A stretch of 64,000 bases of DNA from Posidonia oceanica (lineage: Eukaryota; Streptophyta; Magnoliopsida; Alismatales; Posidoniaceae). Made by a program: the position numbers and the translations under genes. Shown in pieces: positions 38,901 through 51,789 of the stretch (its first letter is position 1; each line of letters starts with the position of its first letter). The notes under the pieces are model-generated. The model searched no databases and was not told the DNA's origin. It worked only from the letters and a program-made list of their open reading frames with translations. Location: NCBI GenBank assembly GCA_037176725.1, contig JAZBRS010000020.1, positions 88,854,001 to 88,918,000 of the forward strand, in the 5' to 3' direction.

Positions 38901-39191
38901 GGCTTGTAAGGGCTTGTCCTCAAATTAAGGAAACATGCAAATAAACAGACGTGACTTCGAAAAGGCACGCAATGGCGCTCGTCCTCAAATTAAGGAAGCG
39001 AGCAAACTTGACCACGACGGGGCAAGTAAGGCCATGTCCTCAAATTAGGGAAGCAAGCAAACAAACAGACGTGACTACGAGAAGGCACGCAAAGGCGCTC
39101 GTCGTCAAATTAAGGAAGCGAGCGAACATGACCACGAAGGGGCATGTATGGCTTGTCCTCAAATAAAGGAAGCATGCAAACAAATGGACGT
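30000..39191 (+). repeat. Class-R satellite block R1
   Basis: Satellite of the same unit but with class-R variants and without GTCCAGAAATTATGG. Markers include CAAACAGCCGTGACTTCG, ATGACTACGAAGG and CGAATTAACGAAGCG. It matches 51.8-60.64 kb. The offset is 21800 up to about 33 kb, 21201 after the 599 bp duplication, 21211 after a 10 bp loss near 34.5 kb, 21091 after about 36 kb, 21154 after 37.1 kb and 21448 after 38 kb. Each step corresponds to one indel in one copy. The left edge is diffuse (about 30.0 kb); the right edge is sharp because R2 breaks at 60639. No genes. Confidence 0.88.
33062..34260 (+). repeat. 599-bp tandem duplication inside R1
   Basis: 33062-33660 and 33662-34260 are nearly identical. 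Both carry GCTAGCATTAATGACC-type and AAGGATTGTCCTCTAATT-type variants in the same order (offset 600, then 599 after a 1 bp loss near 33787). The homologous block R2 has this segment once, which explains the change of the R1/R2 offset from 21800 to 21201. The duplication is thus specific to R1 or was lost in R2. Confidence 0.85.
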
Positions 39192-42100
39192 GACTTCGAA
39201 AAGGCACGCAAAGGCGCTCGTCCTCAAATTAAGGAAGTGAGCAACCATGACCACGTAAGGGCATGTAAGGGCTTGTCCTTAAATTAATAAGGCAAGCAAA
39301 CAAACGGACGTGACTTCGAAAAGGCACGCAAACGCGCTCGTCCTCAAATTATTGAAGTGAGCAAACATGACCGCGAAGGGGCATGTAAGGGCTTGTCCTC
39401 AATTTAAGGAAGCAAGCAAACCAACAGACGTGACTTCGAAAATGCACGCAAAGGCACTCGTCCTCAAATTATGGATGCGAGCAAAAAGGACCACGAAAGG
39501 GCATGTAACGGCTTGTCCTCAAATTTAGGAATCAAGCAAACAAACAAACGTGACTTCGAAAAGGCATGCAAAGGTGCTCGTTTGCGAAGCGAGCAAACAT
39601 GACCACGAGGGGGCATGTAAGGGCCGTTCCTCAAATTAAGGAAGCAAGCAGGCAAACTGACGTGACTTCAAAACGGCACGCAATGGCGCTCGTCCTCAAA
39701 TTAGGGAAGCGAGCAAACATGACTACGAAGGGGCATGTAAGGGCTTGTCCTCAAATTACAGAAGCAAGCAAACAAACAAATGTAATTTCGAAAAGGCACG
39801 CCAAGGCGCTCATCCTCAAATTAAGGAAGCAAGCAAACATGATCATGAAGGGGCATGTAAGGGCTTGTCCTCAAATCAATGAAGCAAGTAGACAAACGGA
39901 CGTGACTTCGAAAAGGCACGCAATGGCGCTCGTCCACAAATTTAGGAAGCGAGCAAACATCGTCACGAAAGGGCATACAAAGGCTTGTCCTTAAATTAAG
40001 GAAGCAAGCAAACAAACAGACATGACTTCAAAAAAGCACGCAAAGGCGCTCGTCCTCAAATTAAGGTAGCGAGCGAACTTGACCACGAAGGGGCATGTAA
40101 GGGCTTGTCCTCAAATTAAGGATGCAAGCAAACTAGCAGACGTGACCTCGAAAAGGCACGCAAAGGCACTCATCCTCAAATTATGGAAGCGAGCAAACGT
40201 AACCAGGAAGGGGCATGTAAGGCCTTGTCCACAAATTAAGGAAGCAAGCAAACAAACTGACGTGACTTCGAAAAAGCACGCAAAGTCGGTTGTCCTCAAA
40301 ATAAGGAAGCGAGCAAACTTGACCACGAAGGAGCATGTAAGGGGTTGTCCTCAAATTACGGCAGCAAGTAAACAAACAAACGTGACTTCGAAATGGCACG
40401 CAAAGGCGCTCGTCCCCAAATTATGGAAGCGAGCAAACATGACCACGAAGGGGCATGTAAGGGCTTGTCCTCAAATTGAGGGAGTAAGCAAACAAACAGA
40501 CGTGACATCGAAATGGCACGCGAATGCCCTCGTCCACAAATTATGGAAGCGAGCAAACATGACCATGAAGGGGCGTATAAGGGCTTGTCCCCAAATTAAG
40601 GAAGCAAGCTAACAAACAAACGTGACTTCGACTAGGGACGAAAAGGCGCTCGTCCTCGAAATAACGAAGCGAGCAAACAAGACCACAAAGGGACATATAA
40701 GGGCGTGTCCTCAAATATAGGAAACAAGCAAACAAACAGACATGACTTCGAGAATGCACGCAATGGTGCTCGTCCTCAAATTAAGGAAGCATGCAAACAA
40801 GCCACGAAGGGCCATGTAAGGGCTTGTCCACAAATTAGGCAAGCAAGCAAACAAACAGACGGGACATCGAAAAGGCACGCAAAGGCGCTCGTCCTCAAAG
40901 TAGGGAATCGAGCAAACATGACTACGAAGGCGCTTATACGGGCCTGCAAAGGTGCTCGTTCTCTAAGCGAGCAAACTTGACCACGAAGGGGCATGTAAGG
41001 GCTTGTCCTCAAATTAAGGAAGCAAGCAAACAAAAAGACGTGACTTCGAAAAGGCACAAAAAGGAGCTCGTCCTCAAATTAGGGAAGCGTGCGAACATGA
41101 CCGCGAAGGGGCCTGCTAGGGCTTGTCCTCAAATTATGGAAGCAAGCTAACAAATAGATGTGACTACGAAATGGCACGCATAGGCGCTCGTCCAGAAATT
41201 ATGGAAGCGAGCAAACAAGACCACGAAGGGGCTTGTAAGGGCTAGTCCTCAAATTAAGGAAGCAAGCTGATAAACGGACATGACTTCGAAAAGGCACGCA
41301 AAGGAGCTCGTCCTCAAATTTAGGAAGCGAGCAAACATGGTCACGAAGGGGCTTATAAAGGCAATTCCGTATATTAAGGAAGCAAGCAAACAAACAGAAG
41401 TGACTTCGGAAAGGCACGTAAAGGAGCTCGTCCTCAAAATAAGGAAGCGAGCAAACAAGACCACGAAGAGGCATGTATGGGCTTGTCCTTGAATTAAGGA
41501 TGCAAGCTAACAAACAGACGTGACTTCGAAAAGGCACGCAAAGGCGCTCGTCCTCAAATTTAGGAAGCGAGCAAACATGACCACAAAGGGGCGTGTAATG
41601 GCCTTTTCCTCAAATTATTGAAGCAAGCAAACTAACGGACGTGACTTCAAAAAGGCACGCAAAGGTACTCGTCCTCAAGTTAGGGAAGCGTGCAAACATG
41701 ACCACGAAGGGGCCTGCTAGGACTTGTCCTCAAATTATGGAAGCAAGCAACAAACAGACGTGACATCAAAAAGGCACGCAAAGGCGCTCGTCCTGAAATT
41801 ATGGAAGCGAGTAAACAAGACCACGAAGGGGCATGTAAGGGCTTGTCCTTAAATTAAGGAACCAAGCAAACAAACAGACGTGATTTCGAAAAGACACGCA
41901 AAGGCGCTCGTCCTCGAATTATGGAAGCGAGCAATCATGACCATGAAGGAGCTTGTAAGGGCTTGTCCTCAAAATAAGGTAGCAAGCAAACAAACAGACG
42001 TGACTTCGAAATGGCACGCAAAGGCGCTCATCCTCAAATTTAGGATGCGAGCGAACGTGACCACAGAGAGGCATGTATGGGCTTGTCCTCGAATTAAGGA

Positions 42101-44281
42101 AGCAAGCAAACATACAGACGTGACTTCGAAAAGACACGCAAAGGCGCTCGTCCTCTAAATAAGGAAGCGAGCAAACATTGCCACGAAGGGGCATGTATGG
42201 GCTTGTCCTCAAATTAAGGAAGCAAGCAAACAAACTGACGTGACTTCGAAATGGCATGCAATGGCGCTCGTCCTTAAATTAAGGAAGCGAGCTAACATGA
42301 CCATGAAGGGGCTTGTAAGGGCTTATTCTCAAATAAAGGAAGCATGCAAACAAACAGACGTGACTTTGAAAAGGCCCGCAAAGGCGCTCTTCCTCAAATT
42401 TAGGAAGCGAGCAAACATAACCACGAAGGGGCATGTAACGGCCTTATCCTCAAATAATGGAAGCAATCAAACTAACAAACGTGACATCAAAAAGGCACGC
42501 TAAGGCGCTCGTCCTCAAATTATGGAAGCGAGCAAACTTGACCACGATGGGGCATGTAAGGGCTTGTCCTCAAATTTAGGAAGCAAGCAAACAAACAGAC
42601 GTGACTTCGAAAGGCACGCAAAAGCGCTCGTCCTCAAATTAAGGAAGCGAGCAAACATGACCACGATGGGGTATGTAAGGGCTTGTCCTCAAATTAAGGA
42701 AGCAAGCAAACAAACAAACGTGACTTCGAAAAGGCACGCTAAGGCGCTCGTCCTCAAATTAAAGAAGCGAGCAAACAAGACCACGAAGGGGCATGTAAGG
42801 GCTTGTCCTCAAATTAATGAAGTAAGCAAAAAACAGACGTGATTTCGAAGAGGCTTGCAAAGGCGGTCGTCCACAAATTTTAGAAGCGAGCAAACATGAC
42901 TACGAAGGGGCTTGTAAGGGCTCGTCCTCAAATTACAGAAGCAAGCAAACAAATAGACGTTATTTCGAAAAGGCACGCAAAGGCGCTCGTCCTCAAATTA
43001 GGGAAGCGAGCAAACATGACCACGAAAGGGCTGCTAGGGCTTGTCCTCAAATTAAGGAAGCAAGTAAACAAACAGACATGACTTCAAAAAGGCACGCAAA
43101 GGCGCTCGTCCTCAAATTAAGAAAGCAAGCAAACATGGTCATGAAGGGGCATACAATGGCTTATCCTTAAATTAAGGATGCAAGCAAACGAACCGATGTG
43201 CCTTCAAAACTGCACGCAAAGGCGTTTGTCCACAAATTACAGAAGTGTGCGAACATGACCAAGAAGGGGCATGTATGGGCTTGTCCTCAAATTAAGGAAG
43301 CAAGCAAACCAACAAACGTGACTTTGAAAAGGCACGCAAAGGCGCTCGTCCTCTAATTATGGAAGCGAGCAAACACGACACGAATGGGCATGTAACGGCT
43401 TGTCCTCAAATTATGGAAGCAAGCAAACAAGTAGACATAACATCGAAAAGGCACGCAAAGGTGCTCGTCCTTGAAGCGAGCAAACTTGACCTCGAAGGGG
43501 CATGTATGGGCTTGTCCTCAAATTAAGGATGCAAGCAAACAGAAAGACATGACTTCGAAAAGGGTCGCGAAGGCGCTCGTCCACAAATTTAGTAAGCGAG
43601 CAAACATGACCACGTAGGGGCCTGCTTGGGCTTGTCCTCAAATTGAGAAAGCAAGCAAACAAAAAGACGTGACATCGAAATGGCATGCAAAGGAGCTCGT
43701 CGTCAAATTATGGAAGTGGGCAAACAAGACCACGAAGGGGCATGCAAGGGCTTTCCCTCAAATTAAGGAAGTAAGCAAACAAACATACGTGATTTCGAAA
43801 AGACACGCAACGGCGCTCGACCTCAAATTAAGGAAGCGAGCAATCATGACCATGAAGGGGCATGTAAGAGCATGTCCGCAAATTATGGAAGCAAGAAAAA
43901 AACAGACGTGACTTCGAAAGGGCACGCAAAGGTGCTCATCCTCAAATTGAGGAACAGACGTGACTTCGAAAAGGCACACAATGGTGCTCGTCCTCAAATT
44001 TAGGAAGCGAGGAAACAAGACCACGATGGGGCGTGTAACGGCCTTGTCCACAAATTATGGAAGCAAGCAAACTAACAAACGTGACTTCATAAGGGCACGC
44101 AAAGGCACTCGTCCTCAAATTGAGGTTGCGAGCAAACATGACCACGAAGGGGCATGTAAGGGCTTGTCCTCAAATTGATGAAGGAAGCAAACAAACAGAC
44201 GTGACTTCGAAATGGCACGCAAAGGTGCACGTCCTCAAATTAAGGAAGCGAGCAAACCTGACCATGATGTGGCATGTAAGG

Positions 44282-44999
44282 GCTTGTCCTCAAATTAAGG
44301 AAGCAAGCAAAGAAACTGACGAGACTTCGAAAAGGCACGCAAAGGTGCTCGGCCTCAAATTAAGGAAGCGAGCAAACATGACTACGTAGGGGCTTGTAAG
44401 GGCATGTCCTCAAATAAAGGAAGCAAGCAGCAAACAGCCGTGACTTCGAAAAGGCACGCAAAGGCGCTTGTCCTCAAATTAAGGAAGCGAGCAAACATGA
44501 CCACGAAGGTGCATGTAAGGGCTTGTCCTCAAAGTAAGGAAGCAAGCAAACAAACTGACGTGACTTCGAAAAGGCATGCAAAAACGCTCGTCCTCAAATT
44601 ATGAAAGCGAGCAAACATGACCACGAAAGTGCAAGTGAGGGCTTGTCCTCAAATTAAGGAAGAAAGCAAAGAAACTGACGTGACTTCGAAAAGGCACGCA
44701 AAGGCGCTCGGCCTCAAATTAAGGAAGCGAGCAAACATGACTACGAACGGGCTTGTATGGGCATGTCCTCAAATAAAGGAAGCAAGCAGCAAACAGCCGT
44801 GACCTCGAAAAGGCACGCAAAGGCGCTTGTCCTCAAATTAAGGAAGCGAGCAAACACTACCACGAAGGTGCATGTAAGGGCTTGTCCTCAAAATAAGGAA
44901 GCAAGCAAACAAACTGACGTGACAACGAAAAGGCACGCAAAGGTGCTTGTCCTCAAATTAGGGAAGCGAGCAAACATGACCATGAAAGGGCATGTATGG
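44282..44999 (+). repeat. 359-bp tandem duplication
   Basis: 44282-44640 and 44641-44999 share the order AAAGAAACTGACG, GCTCGGCCTCAAATTAAGG, ATGACTACG, GCAGCAAACAGCCGTGAC and ACGAAGGTGCATGTAAGG. The unit is three satellite repeats minus one base. Edges are approximate. Confidence 0.75.
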
Positions 45000-46881
45000 G
45001 CTTGTCCTCAAATTAAGGAAGCAAGCAAAAAAACAGACGTAACATCGAAATGGCACGCAAAGGCGCTCATCCTCAAATTAAGGAAGCCAGCAAACAGAAC
45101 CACGAAGAGGCATGCATGGGCTTGTCCTCGAATTAAGGAAGCAAGCAAATAAACAGACGTGACATCGAAAAGGCACGCAAAGACGCTCGTCCTAAAATTG
45201 AGGAACAGACGTGACTTCAAAAAGGCACGCAAAGGCGCTCGTCCTCAAAATAAAGGTAGCAAGCTGACAAACTGACGTGACCTCGAAAAGGCACGCAAAG
45301 GCGCTCGTCCTCAAATTAAGGAAGTGAGCAAACATGACTACGAAGGGGCATGTAAGGGCTTGTCCTCAAATTACGGAAGCAAGCAAACAAACAGGCGTGA
45401 TTTCGAAAAGGCACGCAAAGGCACTCGTCCTCAAATTAAGGAAGCGAGCAAACATGACCACGAAGGGGCATGTAAGGGCTTGCCCTCAAATTAAGGAAGC
45501 AAGCAAACAAACGGACGTAACTCCGAAAAGACATGCAAAGGCGCTCGTCCTCAAATTATGGAAGTGAGCAAACTTGTCCTCAATTTGATGATGCAAGCAA
45601 ACAAACTGACCTGACTTTGAAAAGGCACGCAAAGGTGTACGTCCACATGTTAAGGAAGCGAGCAAACACGACCACGATGGGGCATGCAAGGGCTTGTCCT
45701 CAAATTACGGAAGCACGCAAACGAATAGAGGTGACTTCGAAAAGGCACGCAAAGGCGCTCGTCCTCAAATTAATGAAGCGTTCAAACATGAACACGAAAG
45801 GGGCATGTAAGGGCTTGTCCTCAAATTAAGGAAGCAAACAAACAAACGGACGAGACGTCGAAATGGCACGCAAAGGCACTCGTCCTCAAATTAAGGAAGC
45901 GAGCAAACATGACCACGATGGGGCATGTAAGGGCTTGTCCTCAAATTAAGGAAGCAAGCAAACCTACAGACGTGACTTCGAAAGGACACGCAAAGGCGCT
46001 CGTCCTCAAATTACGGAAGCGAGCAAACATGACCACGATAGGGCCTGTAACGGCTTGTCCTCAAATTAAGGAAACAAGCTAACAAACAGACGTAACAACG
46101 AAATGGCACGCAAAGGTGCTCGACCTCAAAGCGAGCAAACTTGACCTCGAAGGGGCATGTAAGGGCTTGTCCTCAAATTAAGGATGCAAGCAAACAAAAT
46201 GACGTGACTTCGAATAGGCACGCATTGGCGGTCGTCCTCAAATTAGGGAAGCGAGCAAACATGACCACGATGGGGCCTGCTAGGGCTTGTCCTCAAATTA
46301 AGGAAGCAAGCAAACAAACAGACGTGACTTCGAAATGGCACACAAAGGCGCTCGTCCTCAAATTATCGAAGCGAGCAAACAAGATCACGAAGGGGCATGT
46401 AAGGGCTTGTCCTCAAATTAAAGAAGCAAGCAAACAAACATACGTGATTTCGAAAAGGCGTGCAAAGGCGCTCGTTCTAAAATTAAGGAAGCTTGCAATA
46501 ATGACCACGAAGGGGCTTGTACGAGCTTGTCCTCTAATTATGGAAGCAAGCAAACAAACAGATGTGACTTCGCAAAGGCGCTCATCCTCAAATTAAGGAA
46601 GCGAGCAAATTGGACCGCGAAGAGGCATGCATGGGCTTGTCCTCGAATTAAGGAAGCAAGCAAAATAACATACGTGACTATGAAAAGGCACGCAAAGACG
46701 CTCGTCCTAAAATTAAGGAACTGACGTGACTTCGAAATGGCACGTAAAGGCGCTCGTCCTCAAATTATGGAAGCGAGCAAATGAGACCATGAAGGGGCAA
46801 GTAAGGGCTTGTCCGAAAATTCAGGAAGCATGCAAACAAACAGACGTGACTTCGAAAAGGCCCGTAAAGGCGCTCGTGCTC

Positions 46882-47001
46882 AAATTAAGGAAGCAAGCAA
46901 ACAAACAGACGTGACTTCGAAATGGCACGCAAAGGCGCTCGTCCTCAAATTATGGAAGCGAGCAAACAAGACCACGAAGGGGCATGTAAGGGCTTGTCCT
47001 C
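46882..47001 (+). repeat. Exemplar 120-bp satellite unit (A 65 bp + B 55 bp)
   Basis: A near-consensus unit. Half A is 46882-46946 (AAATTAAGGAAGCAAGC ... CGCTCGTCCTC) and half B is 46947-47001 (AAATTATGGAAGCGAGC ... GGCTTGTCCTC). The next A half starts at 47002. In the by-eye consensus the + strand has 45 A, 31 G, 27 C and 17 T, so T is under-represented. Half A contains ACGTGAC and the palindrome TTCGAA. Confidence 0.95.
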
Positions 47002-50000
47002 AAATTAAGGAAGCAAGCAAACAAACAGACGTGATTTCGAAAAGGCACGCAAAGACGCTCGTCCTCAATTTAAGGAAGCTAGCATTAATGACCATGAAGG
47101 GGCATGTAAGGGCTTGTCCTCAAATTAAGGAAGCATGTAAACAAACAGATGTGACTTCGAAAAGGCACGCAAAGGCACTCATCCTCAAATTAAGGAAGCG
47201 AGCAAACAGGACCACGAAGAGGCAAGTATGGGCTTGTCCTCGAATTACGGAAGCAAGCAAATAAATAGACGTGACTTCGAAAAGGCACGCAAAGGCGCTC
47301 GTCCTCAAATTTAGGAAGCGAGCATATAGGACCACGAAGGGGCATGTAACGGCCTTGTCCTCAAATTATGGAAGCATGCAAACTAACTGACGTGACTTCA
47401 GAAAGGCAAGCAATGGCGCTCATCCTCAAATGAAGGATGCATGCAAACAAACAGACATGTCTTCGAAAAGGGCCGCAACGGCGCTCGTCCTCAAATTTTG
47501 GAAACGTGCAAAAAAGACCACGAAGGGGCATGTATGGGTCTTGTTCTCAAATTAAGGAAGCAAGCAAACTAACAGACGTGACTTCAAAAAGGCACATGAA
47601 GGCGCTCATCCTCAAATTGAGGAAGCAAGCAAACATGACAACAAAGGGGCATGTAAGGGCTTGTCCTCAAATTGATGAAGCAAGCAAACAAACAGACATG
47701 ACTTCGGAAAGGCACGGAAAGGTACTCGTCCTCGAATTAAGGAAGCGAGCAAACATGACCACGTAGGGGCATGTAAGGGCTAGTCCTCAGGTTACGGAAG
47801 CAAGTAAACAAACAAACGTGACTTCGAAAAGGCACGCAAAGGCGCTCGTCTGCAAATAAAGGAAGCGAGCAAACTTGACCACGAAGGGGCATGTTAGGGC
47901 TTGTCCTCAAATTAAGGAAGCAAGCAAAAAAACGTACGTGACTTCGAGTTGGCACGCAATGGCGCTCGTCCTCAAATTAAGGAAGCAAGCAAACAAACTG
48001 ACGTAACTTCGAATTGGCATGCAAAGGTGCTCGTCCTCAAATTATGGAAGCGAGCAAACTAGACCACGACAGGGCATGAAGGGGCTTGTCCTCAAATAAA
48101 GGAAGCAAGCAAACAAACAGACGTGATTTTGAAATGGCACGCAAAGGCGCCCATCCTCAAATTAAGGAAGCGAGCAAACATGACCAAGAAGGGGCTTGTT
48201 TGGGCATGTCCTCAAATAAAGCAAGCATGTAGACAAATAGACGTGACTTCGAAAAGGCACGCAAAGGCGCTCGTCCACAAATTACAGAAGCGGGCAAACA
48301 TTACCAGGAAGGGGCATGTAAGGGCTTGCCCTCAAATTAAGGAAGCAAGCAAACCAACAGACGTGACTTCGAAAAAGCACGCAAAGGCGCTTGTCCTCAA
48401 TTTATGGAAGCAAGCAAACATGGCCACAAAAGGGCATGTTACGGGTTGTCCTCAAATTAAGGAAGTAAGCAAACAAACAGATGTAACATCGAAATGGCAT
48501 GCGATGGTGCTCGTCCTCGAAGCGAGCAAACATGACCATGAAGGGGCATGTAAGGGCTTGTCCACAAATTAAGGAAGCAAGCAAACAAAAATACGTGACT
48601 TCGGAAAGGGATGCAAAGGCGCTCGTCCTCAAATTAGGGAAGCGTGCGGACATGACCTCGAAGGGGCCTGCTAGGGCATGTCCTCAAATTATGGAAGCAA
48701 GCAAACAAACAGATATGACTACGAAATGCCACGCAAAGGCGCTTGTCCAGAAATTATGGAAGTGAGCAAACAAGACCACGAAGGGGCATGTAAGGGCTTG
48801 TCCTCAAATTAAGGAAGCAAGCTGACAAACGGACGTGACTTCGAAAAGGCATGCAAAGGAGCTCGTCCTCAAATTAAGGAAGCAAGCAAACGTGGTCATG
48901 AAGGGGCATATAAAGGCTCGTCCTTAAATTAAGGAAGCAAGCAAACAAACAGACGTGACTTCAAAAAGGCACGCAAAGGAGCTCGTCCTCAAATTAAGGA
49001 AGCGAGCAAGCAGGACCACGAAGAGGCATGTATGGGCTTGTCCTTGAATTAAGGATGCAAGCAAATAAACAGACGTGACTTCGAAAAGGCACGCAAAGAC
49101 GTTCGTCCTAAAATTGAGGAAGCGACCAAACAAGACCACGAAGGGGCATGTAGGGGCTCGTCCATAAAATAAGGATGCAAGCAAACAAGCAAACGTGACA
49201 TCGAAAAGGCACGCAAAGATGCTTGTCCTCAAATTAAGGAAGCGAGCAAACATGACCATGAAGGGGCACGTAAGGGCTAGTCCGCAATTTAAGGAAGCAA
49301 GCAAACAAACAGACGTGACTTTGAGAAGGACCGCAATGGTGCACTTCCTTAAATTTAGGAAGCGGGCAAACATGACCACGAAGGGGCGTGTAACGGCATT
49401 TTCCTCAAATTATGGATGTAAGCAAACTAACATACGTGACTTCAAAAAATGCACGCAAAGGCTCTCGTCCTCAAGTTAGGGAAGCGTGCAAACATGACCA
49501 CGAAGGGGCTAGCTAGGGCTGGTCCTCAAATTATGGAAGCAAGCAAACAAACAGACGTGACTTCGAAATGGCACGCAAAGGCGCTCGTCCTGAAATTACG
49601 GAAGCGAGCAAACTAGAACACGAAGGGGCATGTAAGGGCTTGTCCTCAAATTAAGGAAGCAAGCAAAATAACAGACGTGATTTCGAAAAGGCACGCAAAG
49701 GCGCTCGTCCTCATATTAAGGAAGCAAGCAAACATGGTCATGAAGGGGCATATAATGGCTTGTCCTTAAATTAAGGATGCAAGCAAACAAACCGACATGA
49801 CTTCAAAACGGCACGCAGAGGTATTCGTCCTCAAATTACGGAAGCGAGCAAACATGACCAAGAAGAGGCATGTAAGGGCTTGTCCTTAAATTAAGGAAGC
49901 AAGCAAACCAATAGACGTGACTTCGAAAGGGCACGCAAGGGCGCTTGTCCTCAAATTATGGAAGCGAGCAAACATGACGACGAAAGGGCATGTAACGGCT

Positions 50001-51789
50001 TGTCCTCAAATTAAGGAAGCAAGCAAAGAAGTAGACGTAACATCGAAAAGGCACGCAAAGGTGCTTGTCCTCGAAGTGAGCAAACTTGACCTCGAAGGGG
50101 CATGTATCGGCTTGTCCTCAAATTAAGGATGCAAGCAAACAAAAAGACGTGACCTCGGAATGGCACGCAAAGGCGGTCGTTCTCAAATTATGGAAGCGAG
50201 CAAACAAGACCATGATGGGGCCTACTAGGGCTTGTCCTCAAATTAAGGAAGCAAGCAAACAAACAGACGTGACTTCGAAATGGCACGCAAAGGCGCTTGT
50301 CCTGAAATTGTGGAAGCGAGCAAACTAGACCACGAAGGGGCATGTAAGGGCTTGTCCTCAAATTATGGAAGCAAGCAAAATAACTGACGTGATTTCGAAA
50401 AGGCACGCAAAGTCGCTCGTCCTCATATTTAGGAAGCAGGCAAACATGGTCATGAAGGGGCATATAATGGCTTGTCCTTAAATTAAGGAAGCAAGCAAAC
50501 AAACCGACGTGACTTCAAAATGGCACGCAAAGGCGCTCGTCCTCAAATTACGGAAGCGAGCAAACATGACCACGAGGGGGCCTGCTAGGGCTTGTCCTCA
50601 AATTAAGGAAGCAAGCAAACAAACAGACGTGGCTTCGAAATGGCACACAAAGGCGCTCGTCCTCAAATTATGGAAGCGAGCAAACAAAATCACGAAGGGG
50701 AATGTAAGGGCTTGTCCTCAAATTAAGGAAGCAAGCAAATAAGTAGACGTAACAACGAAAAGGCACACAAAGGTGCTCGTTCTCAAAGCGAGCAAACTTG
50801 ACCTCGAAGGGGCATGTATGGGCTTGTCCTCAAATTAAGGATGTAAGCAAACAAAAAGACGTGACTTCGGAAAGGCTCGCGAAGGCGCTCGTCCTCAAAT
50901 TAAGGAAGCAGGCAAACATGACCACGAAGGGGCCTGCTTGGGCTTGTCTTCAAATTGAGGAAGCAAGCAAACAAACAGATGTGACTTCGAAATGGCATGC
51001 AAAGGCGCTCTTTCTCAAATTATGGAAGCGAGCGAACAAGACCACAAAGGGGCAAGCAAGGGCTTGTCCTCAAATTATGGAAGCAAGCAAACAAACGGAC
51101 GTGATTTCGAAAAGACACGCAAAGGCGCTCATCCTCAAATTAAGGAAGCGAGCAAACAGGACCACGAAGAGGCATGTAAGGGCTTGTCCTCTAATTAAGG
51201 AAGCAAGCAATTAAACAGACGTCTCTTCGAAAAGGCACGCAAAGACGCTCGTCCTAAAATTGAGCAACAGACGTGACTTCGAGAAGGCACGCAAAGGCGC
51301 TCGTCCTAAAATTTAGGAAGCACGCAAACATGACCACGATGGGGCGTGTAACGGTCTAGTCCGCAAATTATGGAAGCAAGCAAACTAACAGACGTGACTT
51401 CATAAAGGCACGCAAAGGCGCTCGTCCTCAAATTGAGGTAGCGAGCAAACATGACCACGAAGGGGCATGTAACGGCTTGTCCTCAATTTGATGAAGCAAC
51501 CAAACAAACAGACGTGCCTTCGAAATGGCACGCAAAGGTGCACGTCCACAAATTAAGGAAGCGAGCAAACCTGACCACGATGGGGCATGTACGGGCTTGT
51601 CCTCAAATTAAGGAAGCAAGCAAACAAACAAACGTGACTTCGAAAAGGCACGCAAAGGCGCTGGGCCTCAAATTAAGGAAGTGAGCAAACAAGACAACGA
51701 AGGGGCTTGTAAGGGCATGTCATCAAATTTAGGAAGCAAGCAACAAACAGCCGTGACTTCGAAAAGGCACGCAAAGGCGCTCGTCCTCA

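Noticed and set aside
46882..46946. CENP-B-box-like match in CTTCGAAAAGGCACGC
   Set aside because: Only TTCG agrees in position; the required A and CGGG parts do not match. A centromeric role cannot be argued from it.
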